Shown here: in pieces, positions 1 through 7,401 of the stretch
How the letters are laid out: every line of letters begins with the position of its first letter
Position numbering within the stretch: the first letter of the stretch is position 1
Assembly (NCBI GenBank): GCA_958477465.1
Contig: CAUEFX010000019.1
Location: 1-58,000 of the forward strand
Source: an uncultured Bacteroides sp.
GTDB lineage: Bacteria; Bacteroidota; Bacteroidia; Bacteroidales; Bacteroidaceae
Direction of reading: 5' to 3'
Length of the DNA: 58,000 nt
Position numbers and translations under genes: made by a program
The notes under the pieces: generated by a model
Told to the model about the DNA's origin: nothing
What the model saw: only the letters and a program-made list of their open reading frames with translations
Database searches by the model: none

Positions 1-97
1 TAAAAATATTTTATATTTTAACAAGGATTATACTGTAAGATTGTATATAGTTACCCTTCATTTCTCAGTGAGCCGTTTTTAAGAAGTGGAAGTGGAC

Positions 98-128
98 AAA
101 ATAAAAGCCCCCGTAGAAGGACGAGGGC
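98..128 (-). terminator. Intrinsic terminator of the tracrRNA-like gene
   Basis: Read on the minus strand, GCCCTCGT pairs with ACGGGGGC (one G-U pair) around a 6-nt loop and is followed by TTTTATTTT. This is a textbook rho-independent terminator and fixes the 3' end of the small RNA near position 98. Confidence 0.75.
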
Positions 129-183
129 AACCTAAATGTTTTCACAACGGAATAATCCTTATTGTGATTTGCTTCAAATTAGT
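98..183 (-). ncRNA. tracrRNA-like gene of a type II-C CRISPR system
   Basis: On the minus strand the sequence runs from an anti-repeat (complement of 161-183, plus-strand ATTGTGATTTGCTTCAAATT) through a small GGATTATTCC stem (149-158), then a linker, and ends in a GC-rich hairpin with a U-rich tail. The plus-strand copy at 161-183 closely resembles the 5' half of the 47-nt direct repeats I remember for Bacteroidetes type II-C arrays, which start GTTGTGATTTGCTTTCAAATTAG. That anti-repeat, nexus, terminator order is what a tracrRNA has. It lies about 80 bp upstream of, and divergent from, a truncated cas9 start. No CRISPR array is visible in the window, so any array would lie outside it or be lost. 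The 5' end is not defined and the promoter was not identified. A decayed single repeat is the alternative, but the terminator argues for an RNA gene. Confidence 0.72.
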
Positions 184-266
184 GCTGTAAAGATAAGAAA
201 AAATAGATACAAAAAGAAAATGCTGGATAAATAGACTATACATTTGTATTTTTTTAAGATAATAGT

Positions 267-371
267 ATGAAAAAGATAGTCGGATTGGATTTGGGGACGA
301 ACAGCATAGGTTGGGCTGTAGTAGATTCTTCGTCAGAAGAAGTGGTGAAGGGCAGACTAAAAAGTAGGTAG
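267..371 (+). pseudogene. cas9: cas9 remnant: first 34 codons only (RuvC-I motif)
   Basis: The reading frame starting ATG at 267 encodes MKKIVGLDLGTNSIGWAVVD and then reaches TAG at 369-371. GLDLGTNSIGWAVV is the RuvC-I segment at the very N-terminus of Cas9, including the catalytic Asp in DLGTN. Type II-C Cas9 proteins are usually about 1000-1450 residues, so over 95 percent is missing. The following 500 bp show no further Cas9-like reading in any frame; they hold a foldback repeat element instead. TACATTTG at 239-246 fits the Bacteroides -7 box TAnnTTTG. The remnant peptide cannot cut DNA. Together with the tracrRNA-like gene this marks a deleted CRISPR-Cas locus. How the breakpoint arose cannot be told from this sequence. 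Confidence 0.8.
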
Positions 372-388
372 CTGAACTGTTTTCAATG

Positions 389-522
389 GACGGTTGTACC
401 TTTCAAAAAACATGTAACATCTTTCAGAAAAAGACTTAAGTCTTTCAAAAAAAGATATAGCATCTTTCAAAAAAACATATAGCATCTTTCCGAAAAAGAT
501 GTAGTATGTTTCTACAACCGTC
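389..522. repeat. Foldback element holding five 21-22 bp dyad repeats
   Basis: A perfect 10-bp inverted repeat, GACGGTTGTA at 389-398 and TACAACCGTC at 513-522, encloses five tandem copies of a short dyad of the form TCTTT-N5-AAAGA. Their centres are near 406, 427, 448, 470 and 492. The best copy is CATCTTTCCGAAAAAGATG at 483-501; the first is the most degenerate. It begins just past the end of the cas9 remnant. A minus-strand reading frame across it (357-590) is just translated repeat and is not called as a gene. Function unknown: multi-site operator, nucleoid site or small non-autonomous element are all possible. Confidence 0.6.
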
Positions 523-604
523 TGCAGTCGTGCAAAAATGAGAATCAGATGCGGCTGATCACTACGATGGAAACAGTAACAAACCGACAAGGATGATCAT
601 CAGA

Positions 605-745
605 ATGAGCCAAAAAACTTTGGCCGGTAATGATTTACAAGCCTTGCAAAAGGAGAGACAGAGGGTTATGGTACCTCCCAAACACAATACAAAGAATATC
701 ATGGCGTATCGTTATTTTCAGGTTTGGGTACAAGATAGGAATTAA
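605..745 (+). other. Possible 46-codon small ORF, unrecognised
   Basis: An ATG at 605 opens a 46-codon frame ending TAA at 743-745. The product is basic and polar, with many Gln/Lys/Arg residues and a segment reading PPKHNTKNIMAYRYFQVW, and no signal peptide. I do not recognise it. It sits between the foldback element and the HAD hydrolase promoter, in decayed DNA. It could be the tail of a lost mobile-element gene or chance. Confidence 0.2.
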
Positions 746-790
746 TTCCGAAAGTCGGGTTGTTGCGTGCCATTTTTCACCAATATAGAG

Positions 791-798
791 TAACTTTG
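791..798 (+). promoter_or_regulatory. -7 box for the HAD/EamA operon
   Basis: TAACTTTG matches the Bacteroides primary sigma -7 consensus TAnnTTTG, 64 bp upstream of the HAD gene ATG. No well-spaced TTTG -33 element is seen (nearest TTG 763-765 is 25 bp away), so only the -7 element is supported. Confidence 0.4.
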
Positions 799-862
799 CA
801 GAATCATTCCTCTATGAGAGGGAGAAAGTATTTATTCAAGTACAGAAAACAATAATAAAACG

Positions 863-1549
863 ATGAAGTATATTATATTCGATTTCGACGGGACTATCGG
901 CGATTCACAAGGTTTAATTGTTAAGACATTTCAAGATACCATGCGCAAGATGGGCAAGGAGGTGAAGTCAGCCGAGGCATGTGCCAAAACAATAGGTATG
1001 CGCCTGAATGAGGCTTTTGCCTTGCTTTACAACACTTCCTTTGAGGAGGGAGAAGCTTGTGCGCAAGTATATCACAAGATTTTTGAGGAGAACAGAGAGA
1101 AGTTGGGTATGAATCCCTTTCCCCATGTGATTGAGACAATCAGGGAATTGCACCGGCAGGGATATATATTGGCTGTGGCAAGTAGCCGTGGGCGTGATTC
1201 GTTGGTGGGCTTCATCAAACAGATGGGGTTTGCTGATTGTGTCTCTTCCGTAGTGGCTCAAGAGGATGTGATACACGTAAAACCCGAGCCGGACATGGTT
1301 TTCAAAGCATTGACCGAAGTGGCAGGCAGAGAGGTTGGTAAGGAGGATTGCAACATTCTTTCCGATGACCTGAAGGGGATGTTGCCGGATACATTGGTGG
1401 TTGGCGATATGACTTTCGATGTGGATATGGCGCACAATGCAGGAGCCAAGGCTTGTGCCGTAACTTATGGCAATGGCACTCGTGAACAGTTGGCCTCGGC
1501 GGAATGGATCATTGATGATTTTGCAGATTTATTGGAAATAGTAAAATAA
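863..1549 (+). CDS. HAD-superfamily phosphatase (phosphoglycolate phosphatase-like)
   Basis: This 228-residue protein has the HAD motifs of subfamily IA. Motif I is FDFDGT at residues 6-11, giving nucleophile Asp7 and acid Asp9. A helical cap follows, then motif II (AVASSRGRDS, about residues 106-115), motif III Lys in VKPEPD (about 139-144) and motif IV GDMTFDVDMA (about 181-190). The family removes phosphate from small metabolites in the cytoplasm; the substrate is not evident, and phosphoglycolate or a sugar phosphate are plausible. The next gene starts 2 bp after its stop, so the two form an operon. All catalytic motifs are intact. Confidence 0.85.
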   Translation: MKYIIFDFDGTIGDSQGLIVKTFQDTMRKMGKEVKSAEACAKTIGMRLNEAFALLYNTSFEEGEACAQVYHKIFEENREKLGMNPFPHVIETIRELHRQGYILAVASSRGRDSLVGFIKQMGFADCVSSVVAQEDVIHVKPEPDMVFKALTEVAGREVGKEDCNILSDDLKGMLPDTLVVGDMTFDVDMAHNAGAKACAVTYGNGTREQLASAEWIIDDFADLLEIVK

Positions 1550-1551
1550 AG

Positions 1552-2433
1552 ATGGAACAGGCAAATATCAGGAAAGCCTTTTTTCAACTGCACTTGAGTG
1601 TGGTGCTGGCTGGATTTACCGGTTTGTTTGGCAAACTGGTGACACTTAATGAAACTACGCTTGTGTGGTACCGGATATTCTTTACCGCACTTATTCTTAT
1701 CGTATTCACCGGTTTTCCCCGTGTGAGCTGGAAAAAGTTGTTGCAGATAGCCGGTTGCGGAAACTTGTTGGGGTTGCATTGGCTGCTTTTTTATGCCTCC
1801 ATCAAGGCGAGCAATGTGTCCATCGGTGTCGTCTGCTTTGCCAGCATGTGTTTCTTCACATCCATATTCGAACCACTCATCTTTCACAAGAAGTTCTCGT
1901 GGGTGGAAATGCTGTTAGCGCTCATCACGGTGGCAGGGCTGGTCTGTATATTCTCATTCGATTCACGCTATCGCTTGGGCATCGCCATCGGTATCCTGTC
2001 GGCTGCAGTTTGCGCACTTTACGCTACTACCAGCAAAAAGGTGAGTGCGGATGTGAAAGCCCGAACGATGTTGCTCTACCAGATGTTGGGAGGGCTCATC
2101 GGCGTTTCCATCATCATTCCGTTTTATCTGATGCTCTATCCCTCTTCTCAGCCGGTATGCGTCATACCGGAAGGAGCCAACCTGTGGTGGTTGTTGAGTT
2201 TGGCCCTGTTTTGTACAGCCGGCCTTTATCTGCTGCAAATCATAGTACTGAGAACGTTGTCTGCCTTTACGGTCAATCTCACTTACAACCTGGAACCTTG
2301 TTATACCATTCTCATTGCCTTCATTGCCTTTGGAGAAGCAAGAGAACTGAGTGCATCTTTCTATGTGGGTATCGCTATGGTGATATTGAGTGTGGTGCTG
2401 CAAACGATACGATCCATCAAAAAGAAAAATTGA
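1552..2433 (+). CDS. EamA-family (DMT) inner-membrane transporter
   Basis: The 293-residue protein is almost entirely hydrophobic and shows the two-fold EamA repeat, about residues 8-140 and 155-288, consistent with 10 membrane helices. The start is LSVVLAGFTGLFGKL and it ends in a basic tail IRSIKKKN, as usual for drug/metabolite transporters. It follows the HAD gene by 2 bp, so the two are co-transcribed. EamA proteins export amino acids, nucleosides or other metabolites; nothing here fixes the substrate. Overlapping long frames on either strand are shadows. Confidence 0.85.
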   Translation: MEQANIRKAFFQLHLSVVLAGFTGLFGKLVTLNETTLVWYRIFFTALILIVFTGFPRVSWKKLLQIAGCGNLLGLHWLLFYASIKASNVSIGVVCFASMCFFTSIFEPLIFHKKFSWVEMLLALITVAGLVCIFSFDSRYRLGIAIGILSAAVCALYATTSKKVSADVKARTMLLYQMLGGLIGVSIIIPFYLMLYPSSQPVCVIPEGANLWWLLSLALFCTAGLYLLQIIVLRTLSAFTVNLTYNLEPCYTILIAFIAFGEARELSASFYVGIAMVILSVVLQTIRSIKKKN

Positions 2434-2456
2434 TCCGATATAAAGTCCGGGTGTTC

Positions 2457-2960
2457 TTATAAAAGTTTTTCATAAGCCATGCGGTTTCCTCTTTGATATG
2501 ATATTTCACCACAATAGCTGAATCCTAATTTTTCCAACATTTTGTGCATATAGAAATTGTCGAAATTGGTATCTATCTTGAAACTGTGAATGCCCAGACT
2601 ACGGCTCAGTTCTTCTATTTTCTGCATAAATAGAGAGGCGATTCCTTTTTGTTTCATTTCATCCGCAACGGCCAGTCGGTGAACGACTACATAAGGTTGT
2701 TCACTCAACCATCTGCCGTCAATGGAGTTATAGGCCGGTTCACCGTCAAAGACCACTGCGGCATAAGCTATGATCCGGGATTCATTGCATAACACATAGG
2801 CATATCCATTGCAGATGTCACTGTTGATATTCTCGGGTAGAGGATACGTCTCGTCCCATTGCTGTTTGTTCTGCCGGAGCATTTGTGCTTTGGCTTGCAG
2901 GATGATTTCCCATATTCTGGCAGCATCTTCGGCGGTAGCTTTTCGGAATGTCAGTTGCAT
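2457..2960 (-). CDS. GNAT-family N-acetyltransferase
   Basis: A 167-residue cytoplasmic protein with the GNAT fold: N-terminal FRKATAEDAARIWEI, a beta4 strand YVVVHRLAVADEMKQKGIAS where the V-x-x-x-x-KGIAS turn is the acetyl-CoA pyrophosphate loop (motif A, about residues 109-128), and a C-terminal LEKLGFSYCG typical of the RimI-like end. It likely acetylates an amine on a small molecule or peptide; the substrate is unknown. It converges with the EamA gene (23 bp apart). Confidence 0.85.
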   Translation of the reverse strand: MQLTFRKATAEDAARIWEIILQAKAQMLRQNKQQWDETYPLPENINSDICNGYAYVLCNESRIIAYAAVVFDGEPAYNSIDGRWLSEQPYVVVHRLAVADEMKQKGIASLFMQKIEELSRSLGIHSFKIDTNFDNFYMHKMLEKLGFSYCGEISYQRGNRMAYEKLL

Positions 2961-3100
2961 GTTGTCTCTTGTTTTATGAATATCGTTTTACTGTGATAAT
3001 TCCTTGGAACGGAAAAATCTGACTGCAAAAATAGAGAAAAAAGTCCGGTTCGAAAACTCGTCTCCAATCATCCTGGCGATAAAATTCAAGATTTCCGGTT

Positions 3101-4477
3101 TTAATCGAATGTGAATAATTGGTTCAGGGCTTCACTCATACTCGGATGCGTGAAAATGAAATCACGCAGGAAACTGTAATGCTGTCCGGACTTCATGGCC
3201 ACATTGACAATGTTGATCATTTCCGATGCATCTGCACAGAATAAGGTACATCCCATGATTTTGCCGGTGTTCGCATCTACGATTGCCTTCAGCATGCCGT
3301 CTATCTTTTGCAATGTACGGGCACGTGTTACAGCCGTTGCCGGCAGACGGGATACTTTGAATGAGTAGCCCTTTTTCAGAGCTTCCTCTTCCGTGAGCCC
3401 GATGTGTGCCAAAGGGGGCTCCATGAATATGGAGTAAGCTATCGGATTGCGGTCTTCCGTTGTCCGTTCCTTGTCACCGAATAGCTTGTTGCGGATAATC
3501 CGGTAATCGTCCAGAGAAACATAGGTGAATTGCGGACCTCCTTTCACATCTCCCATTGCCCATATATGCGGAGTGGTAGTATGCAGATGTACATCTGTGA
3601 TGATTGCACCTTGCGAATCGACTTGTACGCCAGCTGCTTCAAGATTCAATCCGTCTGTCATCGGTTTGCGTCCGGTTGCCAATAGGATGGCATCTCCGTC
3701 TATAAAATAGGGAGTACCGTCCGAGGCATCCGTATAGGCCAGTGTAACTCCGTCGGCCGTATCGTGAATGGATTGCGAACGGGCATTCAAACGGATTTCG
3801 ATACCTTTTCTTTCCAAGGATTCCCGTACACAGTTGGCTATGTCCCGGTCTTCACGCGGCATGAAGAGTCTGCCTCCTTCCAGGAGGGTTACTTTACTTC
3901 CGAATTCAGCATACATGGATGCGAATTCGAGTCCGATATATCCGCCGCCTACAATGATAAGGTGCTTAGGGAGTACTTTCATATCCGGTAAGGTCGAACT
4001 GGTATACACCCGTTTGCTGTCGCGCAGACTATCGATAGCAGGGATGATACTTGTAGAACCGGTGTTGATGAAGATCTCTTTTCCTTGCAACTCTATTTCT
4101 TCGTCCGGAAGCGTTACCTTGACTGTGTCAGAACTTATAAAGGAGGCGGTTCCGGTATAGATGGTTATATGGGGATGATTGGCAAGGTCATCGAAATTCT
4201 TGTCACGCAGGAATGAGACTAACTTGTCTTTGCGGGCAATGGCCGACTTATAAAAGTTACTTTGCTTTTTGTAATCCCACTGATACATGATTCCGGACAT
4301 CTCCGCTTCGTGTATCAGAGTTTTGGTCGGTATGCAGGCAGTGTTTATACAGGCACCGCCATACATATTTTCAGAGCGTTCTATCAAGGCAGTTTCCCAC
4401 CCGCGCTTGGCCAGTTCGGCTGCTAATTCCTTTCCCCCTTTTCCGAAGCCTATAATAATTGCATCATATTTTTTCAT
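3101..4477 (-). CDS. FAD-dependent disulfide reductase, RclA/dihydrolipoamide dehydrogenase family
   Basis: The 458-residue flavoprotein has the class I pyridine nucleotide-disulfide layout: FAD site IIIGFGKGGKELAAEL (residues 7-22), redox-active pair GGACINTACIPTKT with Cys43 and Cys48, NAD(P)H site IVGGGYIGLEFASMYAEFG in the middle, second FAD segment WAMGDVKGG, and a C-terminal dimerisation domain with THPSMSEAL giving the catalytic His444-Glu449 pair. It is not next to lipoamide acyltransferase genes, which argues against a 2-oxoacid dehydrogenase E3. The sequence style is closest to E. coli RclA, a copper/hypochlorite-linked, hypothiocyanite-reducing enzyme. An AraC regulator lies upstream on the same strand. 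RclA-like function is inference; the fold and redox centre are seen directly. Confidence 0.82.
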   Translation of the reverse strand: MKKYDAIIIGFGKGGKELAAELAKRGWETALIERSENMYGGACINTACIPTKTLIHEAEMSGIMYQWDYKKQSNFYKSAIARKDKLVSFLRDKNFDDLANHPHITIYTGTASFISSDTVKVTLPDEEIELQGKEIFINTGSTSIIPAIDSLRDSKRVYTSSTLPDMKVLPKHLIIVGGGYIGLEFASMYAEFGSKVTLLEGGRLFMPREDRDIANCVRESLERKGIEIRLNARSQSIHDTADGVTLAYTDASDGTPYFIDGDAILLATGRKPMTDGLNLEAAGVQVDSQGAIITDVHLHTTTPHIWAMGDVKGGPQFTYVSLDDYRIIRNKLFGDKERTTEDRNPIAYSIFMEPPLAHIGLTEEEALKKGYSFKVSRLPATAVTRARTLQKIDGMLKAIVDANTGKIMGCTLFCADASEMINIVNVAMKSGQHYSFLRDFIFTHPSMSEALNQLFTFD

Positions 4478-4981
4478 GATCCTTGTCTTTTAAAAAGTTA
4501 TTATTGGGCTACATAACATTTGTAGGACAGCATTTGTTCCGCTTGGCGAATGAGAACGGTGAGTGCGATTGATTTTGGCTCGATGAATAAAAGGTATTTT
4601 AAATCATAATAAATTAATTTCATTAAATAACTGTGTATCAATAATAATTGAGAATGTAAAAAAATGAGAGGTTTTGGCGTGCCGAAAAACTCCTGCATGA
4701 GACAACTGAATAGTTAGAATAATATACAAATATAGGTACTTGTAATACATTGGTTTACAACGAGTTATATTATTGGTTTTTTTCTCGTAGAGAAACGGGT
4801 CGTTCCTCTACGAGAAACCTTCCGATTCTCTACGAGAAACGAGGTGTTTCTCTACGAGAAAACGATCGTTACTTTATAAAGTTTTACAATATGTGTGAAT
4901 GCAATACAAAAGGGGAGTTTTGAGTTGTATGATTTGTTGAATGCCTGCAAGTCGGTTCCGGTTTCTTTGTTTGTGTATTTT
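4478..4981. other. 500-bp non-coding gap between RclA-like gene and AraC gene
   Basis: No convincing gene is present. A 65-codon minus-strand frame (4501-4698) rich in Leu/Ile has no recognisable motif and was not called. The only clear structure is the dyad array at 4781-4861, which lies about 300 bp upstream of the RclA-like start and 120 bp downstream of the AraC stop. Confidence 0.6.
4781..4861. repeat. Four TTTCTC-N3-GAGAAA dyads at an exact 22-bp period
   Basis: Four copies of an imperfect dyad built on CTCTACGAGAAA or its complement occur with centres at 4788, 4810, 4832 and 4854, an exact 22-bp spacing. The first copy is in the opposite orientation (central GTA instead of TAC). Copies 1 and 4 are full dyads (TTTCTC-GTA-GAGAAA and TTTCTC-TAC-GAGAAA). 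A 22-bp period puts all copies on nearly the same DNA face, as expected for cooperative protein binding. It resembles in design the dyad array at 389-522. Confidence 0.75.
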
Positions 4982-5836
4982 CTATTCTACTGTTTTTTCT
5001 TGTCTTTCCGTCTCATTGCGGAATTGCACGGTACTTTGTCCGGTCATATTCTTAAAAAAACGGCTGAATGAAGACTGGTCTTCAAAACCTAATAGGATGG
5101 CTATTTCTTTAGAACTTTTTGTGCTGTACAATAAGAGGCGTTTGGCTTCAGTCTCTATCCGTTCGTGTATGATGCGGAGTGGAGAGGGGAGTTTACAGAT
5201 TGAAAAAATATTCGATAGTGTTTTCGGAGATTTATGCAACATATTTGCATAATCCTGCACTTGTTTTTTTTCCCGGTAATGGGTGTCTACCAGAATAAAG
5301 AACTGGCGGATGATTTCGAAACTCTGCTTTTTTTCCTGGGTAATATTCAACCGATGACGTGCAATGCGCGTACTTTGAATGATAAAACGTTTCAATTGTA
5401 TGCGAAGCATTTCCTCCTGCAGATTGTCTGTAACGGAAAACTCCCTGCAGAGGGTATCGGCAATGTCATTCAGTGTTTTCTGTTCCGCTTCGTCCAACGT
5501 GAAGCGTATCACATGTGAGGAGCCGTTGAATAAGAATCCGCTGCAGGATACTTCACTTTCATTGCCATAGATGCAGTAGAAGTTACTGTTGAACAGTAAA
5601 GTCAGGTAGTCTCCGTCAATGGATTTAAACTCCAGATGCTGCAAGTTGGAAAGGGAGATTATCTCATTTTTCACAAGCATTATTTCCTGGTGGTCTATTT
5701 CCAGCGTTATGCTTCCGCTTTTTACCCAGACAAATTTGTAAAGACTCTTTTCCTTTTGCAGAGCTTTCTCTGTGTGATAAGAATCGGTAAGAACGAGTTT
5801 CCCTTTTAGTTTGGTGTTGAATTGTCGGGTTGTCAT
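4982..5836 (-). CDS. AraC/XylS-family transcriptional regulator
   Basis: The 284-residue protein has an N-terminal cupin-like effector domain (about 1-150) and a C-terminal pair of helix-turn-helix motifs (about 185-280). The second HTH, SSKEIAILLGFEDQSSFSRFFKNMTG, is the characteristic AraC signature. Its ATG overlaps the stop of the upstream cytidine deaminase gene by 4 bp (5833-5836), so the two are translationally coupled. Several cysteines lie in the sensor half (for example in YCIYGNESEVSCSG). The RclA-like flavoenzyme lies downstream, and the dyad array in between is a possible target. The inducer is unknown. Confidence 0.85.
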   Translation of the reverse strand: MTTRQFNTKLKGKLVLTDSYHTEKALQKEKSLYKFVWVKSGSITLEIDHQEIMLVKNEIISLSNLQHLEFKSIDGDYLTLLFNSNFYCIYGNESEVSCSGFLFNGSSHVIRFTLDEAEQKTLNDIADTLCREFSVTDNLQEEMLRIQLKRFIIQSTRIARHRLNITQEKKQSFEIIRQFFILVDTHYREKKQVQDYANMLHKSPKTLSNIFSICKLPSPLRIIHERIETEAKRLLLYSTKSSKEIAILLGFEDQSSFSRFFKNMTGQSTVQFRNETERQEKTVE

Positions 5837-6324
5837 ACTTCCATCGCTGAGGCGTCAAATGAAAGCGGCAGTAGTGCACCGATACTTTTTACCTCGTAAA
5901 TGGCTTTTTTTCCATAAAGAAGAATACGGATAGGTTGCTTGTAACGTTTTTCTGTTTCCAATATAACCTGCCGGCAGGCACCGCACGGCGGAATAGGGAG
6001 GTCTATAAAGTCCTTTTCCGTTCGGGCGGCAATGGCGAGCGTGGTTACCGGCTGATCCGGATATTGTGAGTTGGCATAGAACAAAGTCGTGCGTTCGGCA
6101 CACAACCCCGATGGGTAAGCTGCATTTTCCTGATTGGTTCCGGTCACTACAGTACCATTGGCAAGAAGAGCGGCGGCACCTACGGAAAACTTGGAATAAG
6201 GAGCATAGCTACGGCCGGTTGCTTCCATGGCTGCCGTCATCAGAGTCTGATCCGCTTTATTAAGTTCATTAAACTCGTATACTTTAATAATACTGGTGAT
6301 CGTCAGGTCTTTCATCTTTATCAA
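5833..6324 (-). CDS. cdd: Cytidine deaminase
   Basis: The 163-residue protein has the cytidine/deoxycytidine deaminase zinc site: CAE at residues 75-77 (Zn ligand Cys75, proton shuttle Glu77) and PCGAC at 113-117 (Zn ligands Cys114 and Cys117). The N-terminal YAPYSKFSVGAA segment shapes the nucleoside pocket. It hydrolyses cytidine or deoxycytidine to uridine or deoxyuridine in pyrimidine salvage. The length fits the homotetrameric class. An alternative start is the Met three codons in (6315). The AraC gene overlaps its end. Confidence 0.93.
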   Translation of the reverse strand: MIKMKDLTITSIIKVYEFNELNKADQTLMTAAMEATGRSYAPYSKFSVGAAALLANGTVVTGTNQENAAYPSGLCAERTTLFYANSQYPDQPVTTLAIAARTEKDFIDLPIPPCGACRQVILETEKRYKQPIRILLYGKKAIYEVKSIGALLPLSFDASAMEV

Positions 6325-6348
6325 GGTTTTGTTCTACAATTAATGTTA

Positions 6349-6378
6349 CAAAGTTAGGAAAGAGATTGATAATCCCAA
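6349..6378 (-). promoter_or_regulatory. Promoter of cdd-araC
   Basis: On the minus strand a TTG (-33) at 6378-6376 is followed after 19 bp by TAACTTTG (6356-6349), an exact match to the Bacteroides -7 box TAnnTTTG. It lies 25 bp upstream of the cdd ATG. Confidence 0.6.
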
Positions 6379-6427
6379 TTATTTTTATGATTTTTGTGGC
6401 ATTTAACTCACATTATATATTTATCAA

Positions 6428-7333
6428 ATGGACAAAAGACTTCTCAGACTTATCGTGATGGCTATTGCGCTTGTCTGCTCTGTGGGTGCACAGGCTCAAC
6501 GCCGGAATTCACGTTATGTGGCTTATATCGATAAATACAAGGAACTTGCCATCGAGCAGATGAAAGAACACAAAATACCTGCCAGCATCACATTGGCGCA
6601 AGGGCTGCTCGAGAGTGGTGCGGGGATGAGCGAGTTGGCGCGTAAGAGCAACAATCATTTCGGCATCAAGTGCGGTGGAAGTTGGAAAGGCCGTACGGTG
6701 CGACATGACGACGATGCCCGTCAGGAATGTTTTCGTGCTTACAAAAATCCGAGGGATTCTTATGAAGATCACTCCACGTTTCTTACCCGGGGGGCTCGTT
6801 ATGCTTTTCTTTTCAAACTCGATATTACCGATTATAAAGGGTGGGCGCGCGGATTGAAGAAAGCCGGATATGCCACAGATCCTTCCTATGCCAACCGTTT
6901 GATTACGATTATCGAAGATTATGATCTGTATAAATATGATTCGGAGGGAGTTTATTCAAAACGGAAAATAAGAAAGCATCCGTGGCTGTTGAATCCGCAT
7001 CCGGTATATATCGCCAATGACATTGCTTATGTGGTTGCCCGTAACGGAGACACATTCAAGGAATTGGGGGATGAGTTCGGAATCAGCTGGAAGAAGTTGG
7101 TAAAATACAATGATCTGCAACGCGATTATACACTGACACAAGGAGACATTATCTATCTGAAAGCGAAAAAGAAAAAAGCTTCGAAGCGGTATAATGTATA
7201 TATCGTGAAGGATGGAGACTCGATGCATATCATTTCGCAGAAATACGGTATTCGTCTGAAGAATCTTTATAAAATGAATCGGAAAGACGGTGACTATATC
7301 CCGGAAGTAGGCGACCGTTTGAGGTTAAGATAG
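6428..7333 (+). CDS. Secreted N-acetylglucosaminidase (GH73-like) with two LysM domains
   Basis: The 301-residue protein has a signal peptide (about residues 1-24, ending GAQAQ). A glucosaminidase domain follows (about 33-175), with ITLAQGLLESGAG containing the catalytic Glu, then KSNNHFGIKCGGSW and YATDPSYANRLITIIE. Two LysM modules lie at about 200-245 and 255-301 (RNGDTFKELGDEFGISWKKL and KDGDSMHIISQKYGI). It should cleave the glycan backbone of peptidoglycan in the periplasm or at the envelope, with LysM holding it to the wall. It stands alone, and a strong hairpin terminator follows. Confidence 0.9.
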   Translation: MDKRLLRLIVMAIALVCSVGAQAQRRNSRYVAYIDKYKELAIEQMKEHKIPASITLAQGLLESGAGMSELARKSNNHFGIKCGGSWKGRTVRHDDDARQECFRAYKNPRDSYEDHSTFLTRGARYAFLFKLDITDYKGWARGLKKAGYATDPSYANRLITIIEDYDLYKYDSEGVYSKRKIRKHPWLLNPHPVYIANDIAYVVARNGDTFKELGDEFGISWKKLVKYNDLQRDYTLTQGDIIYLKAKKKKASKRYNVYIVKDGDSMHIISQKYGIRLKNLYKMNRKDGDYIPEVGDRLRLR

Positions 7334-7368
7334 GGAAGGATTTATACTCTTTGATTCGCTGAATTCGT

Positions 7369-7401
7369 ACAGGGTGTCCGAAAACGGACACCCTGCGTTT
7401 T
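7369..7401 (+). terminator. Terminator hairpin whose stem contains an activator dyad
   Basis: CAGGGTGTCCG pairs perfectly with CGGACACCCTG around AAAA, followed by CG and TTTTTCTTTT, so this is a strong intrinsic terminator for the glucosaminidase gene. The same stem contains TGTCCG-AAAA-CGGACA (7375-7390), the dyad that also occurs upstream of the ABC operon and tolC, so it probably doubles as an activator site. Confidence 0.75.

Noticed and set aside
357..590. 77-residue minus-strand reading frame across the dyad array
   Set aside because: The protein is just the translated 21-22 bp repeat (FFER-type units); no start signal and no family resemblance.
1665..2462. 265-codon plus-strand frame overlapping the EamA gene
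   Set aside because: Shadow of the EamA transporter; Cys/His/Arg-rich with no motif, while the EamA frame has the expected helices.
4501..4698. 65-residue minus-strand frame in the gap before the AraC gene
   Set aside because: No motif, no promoter and no ribosome site; composition fits AT-rich spacer.
6393..6423. TTTG-N19-TATATTTA as promoter of the glucosaminidase gene
   Set aside because: The -7 box would end 4 bp before the ATG, so the transcript would lack a leader; possible but not convincing.
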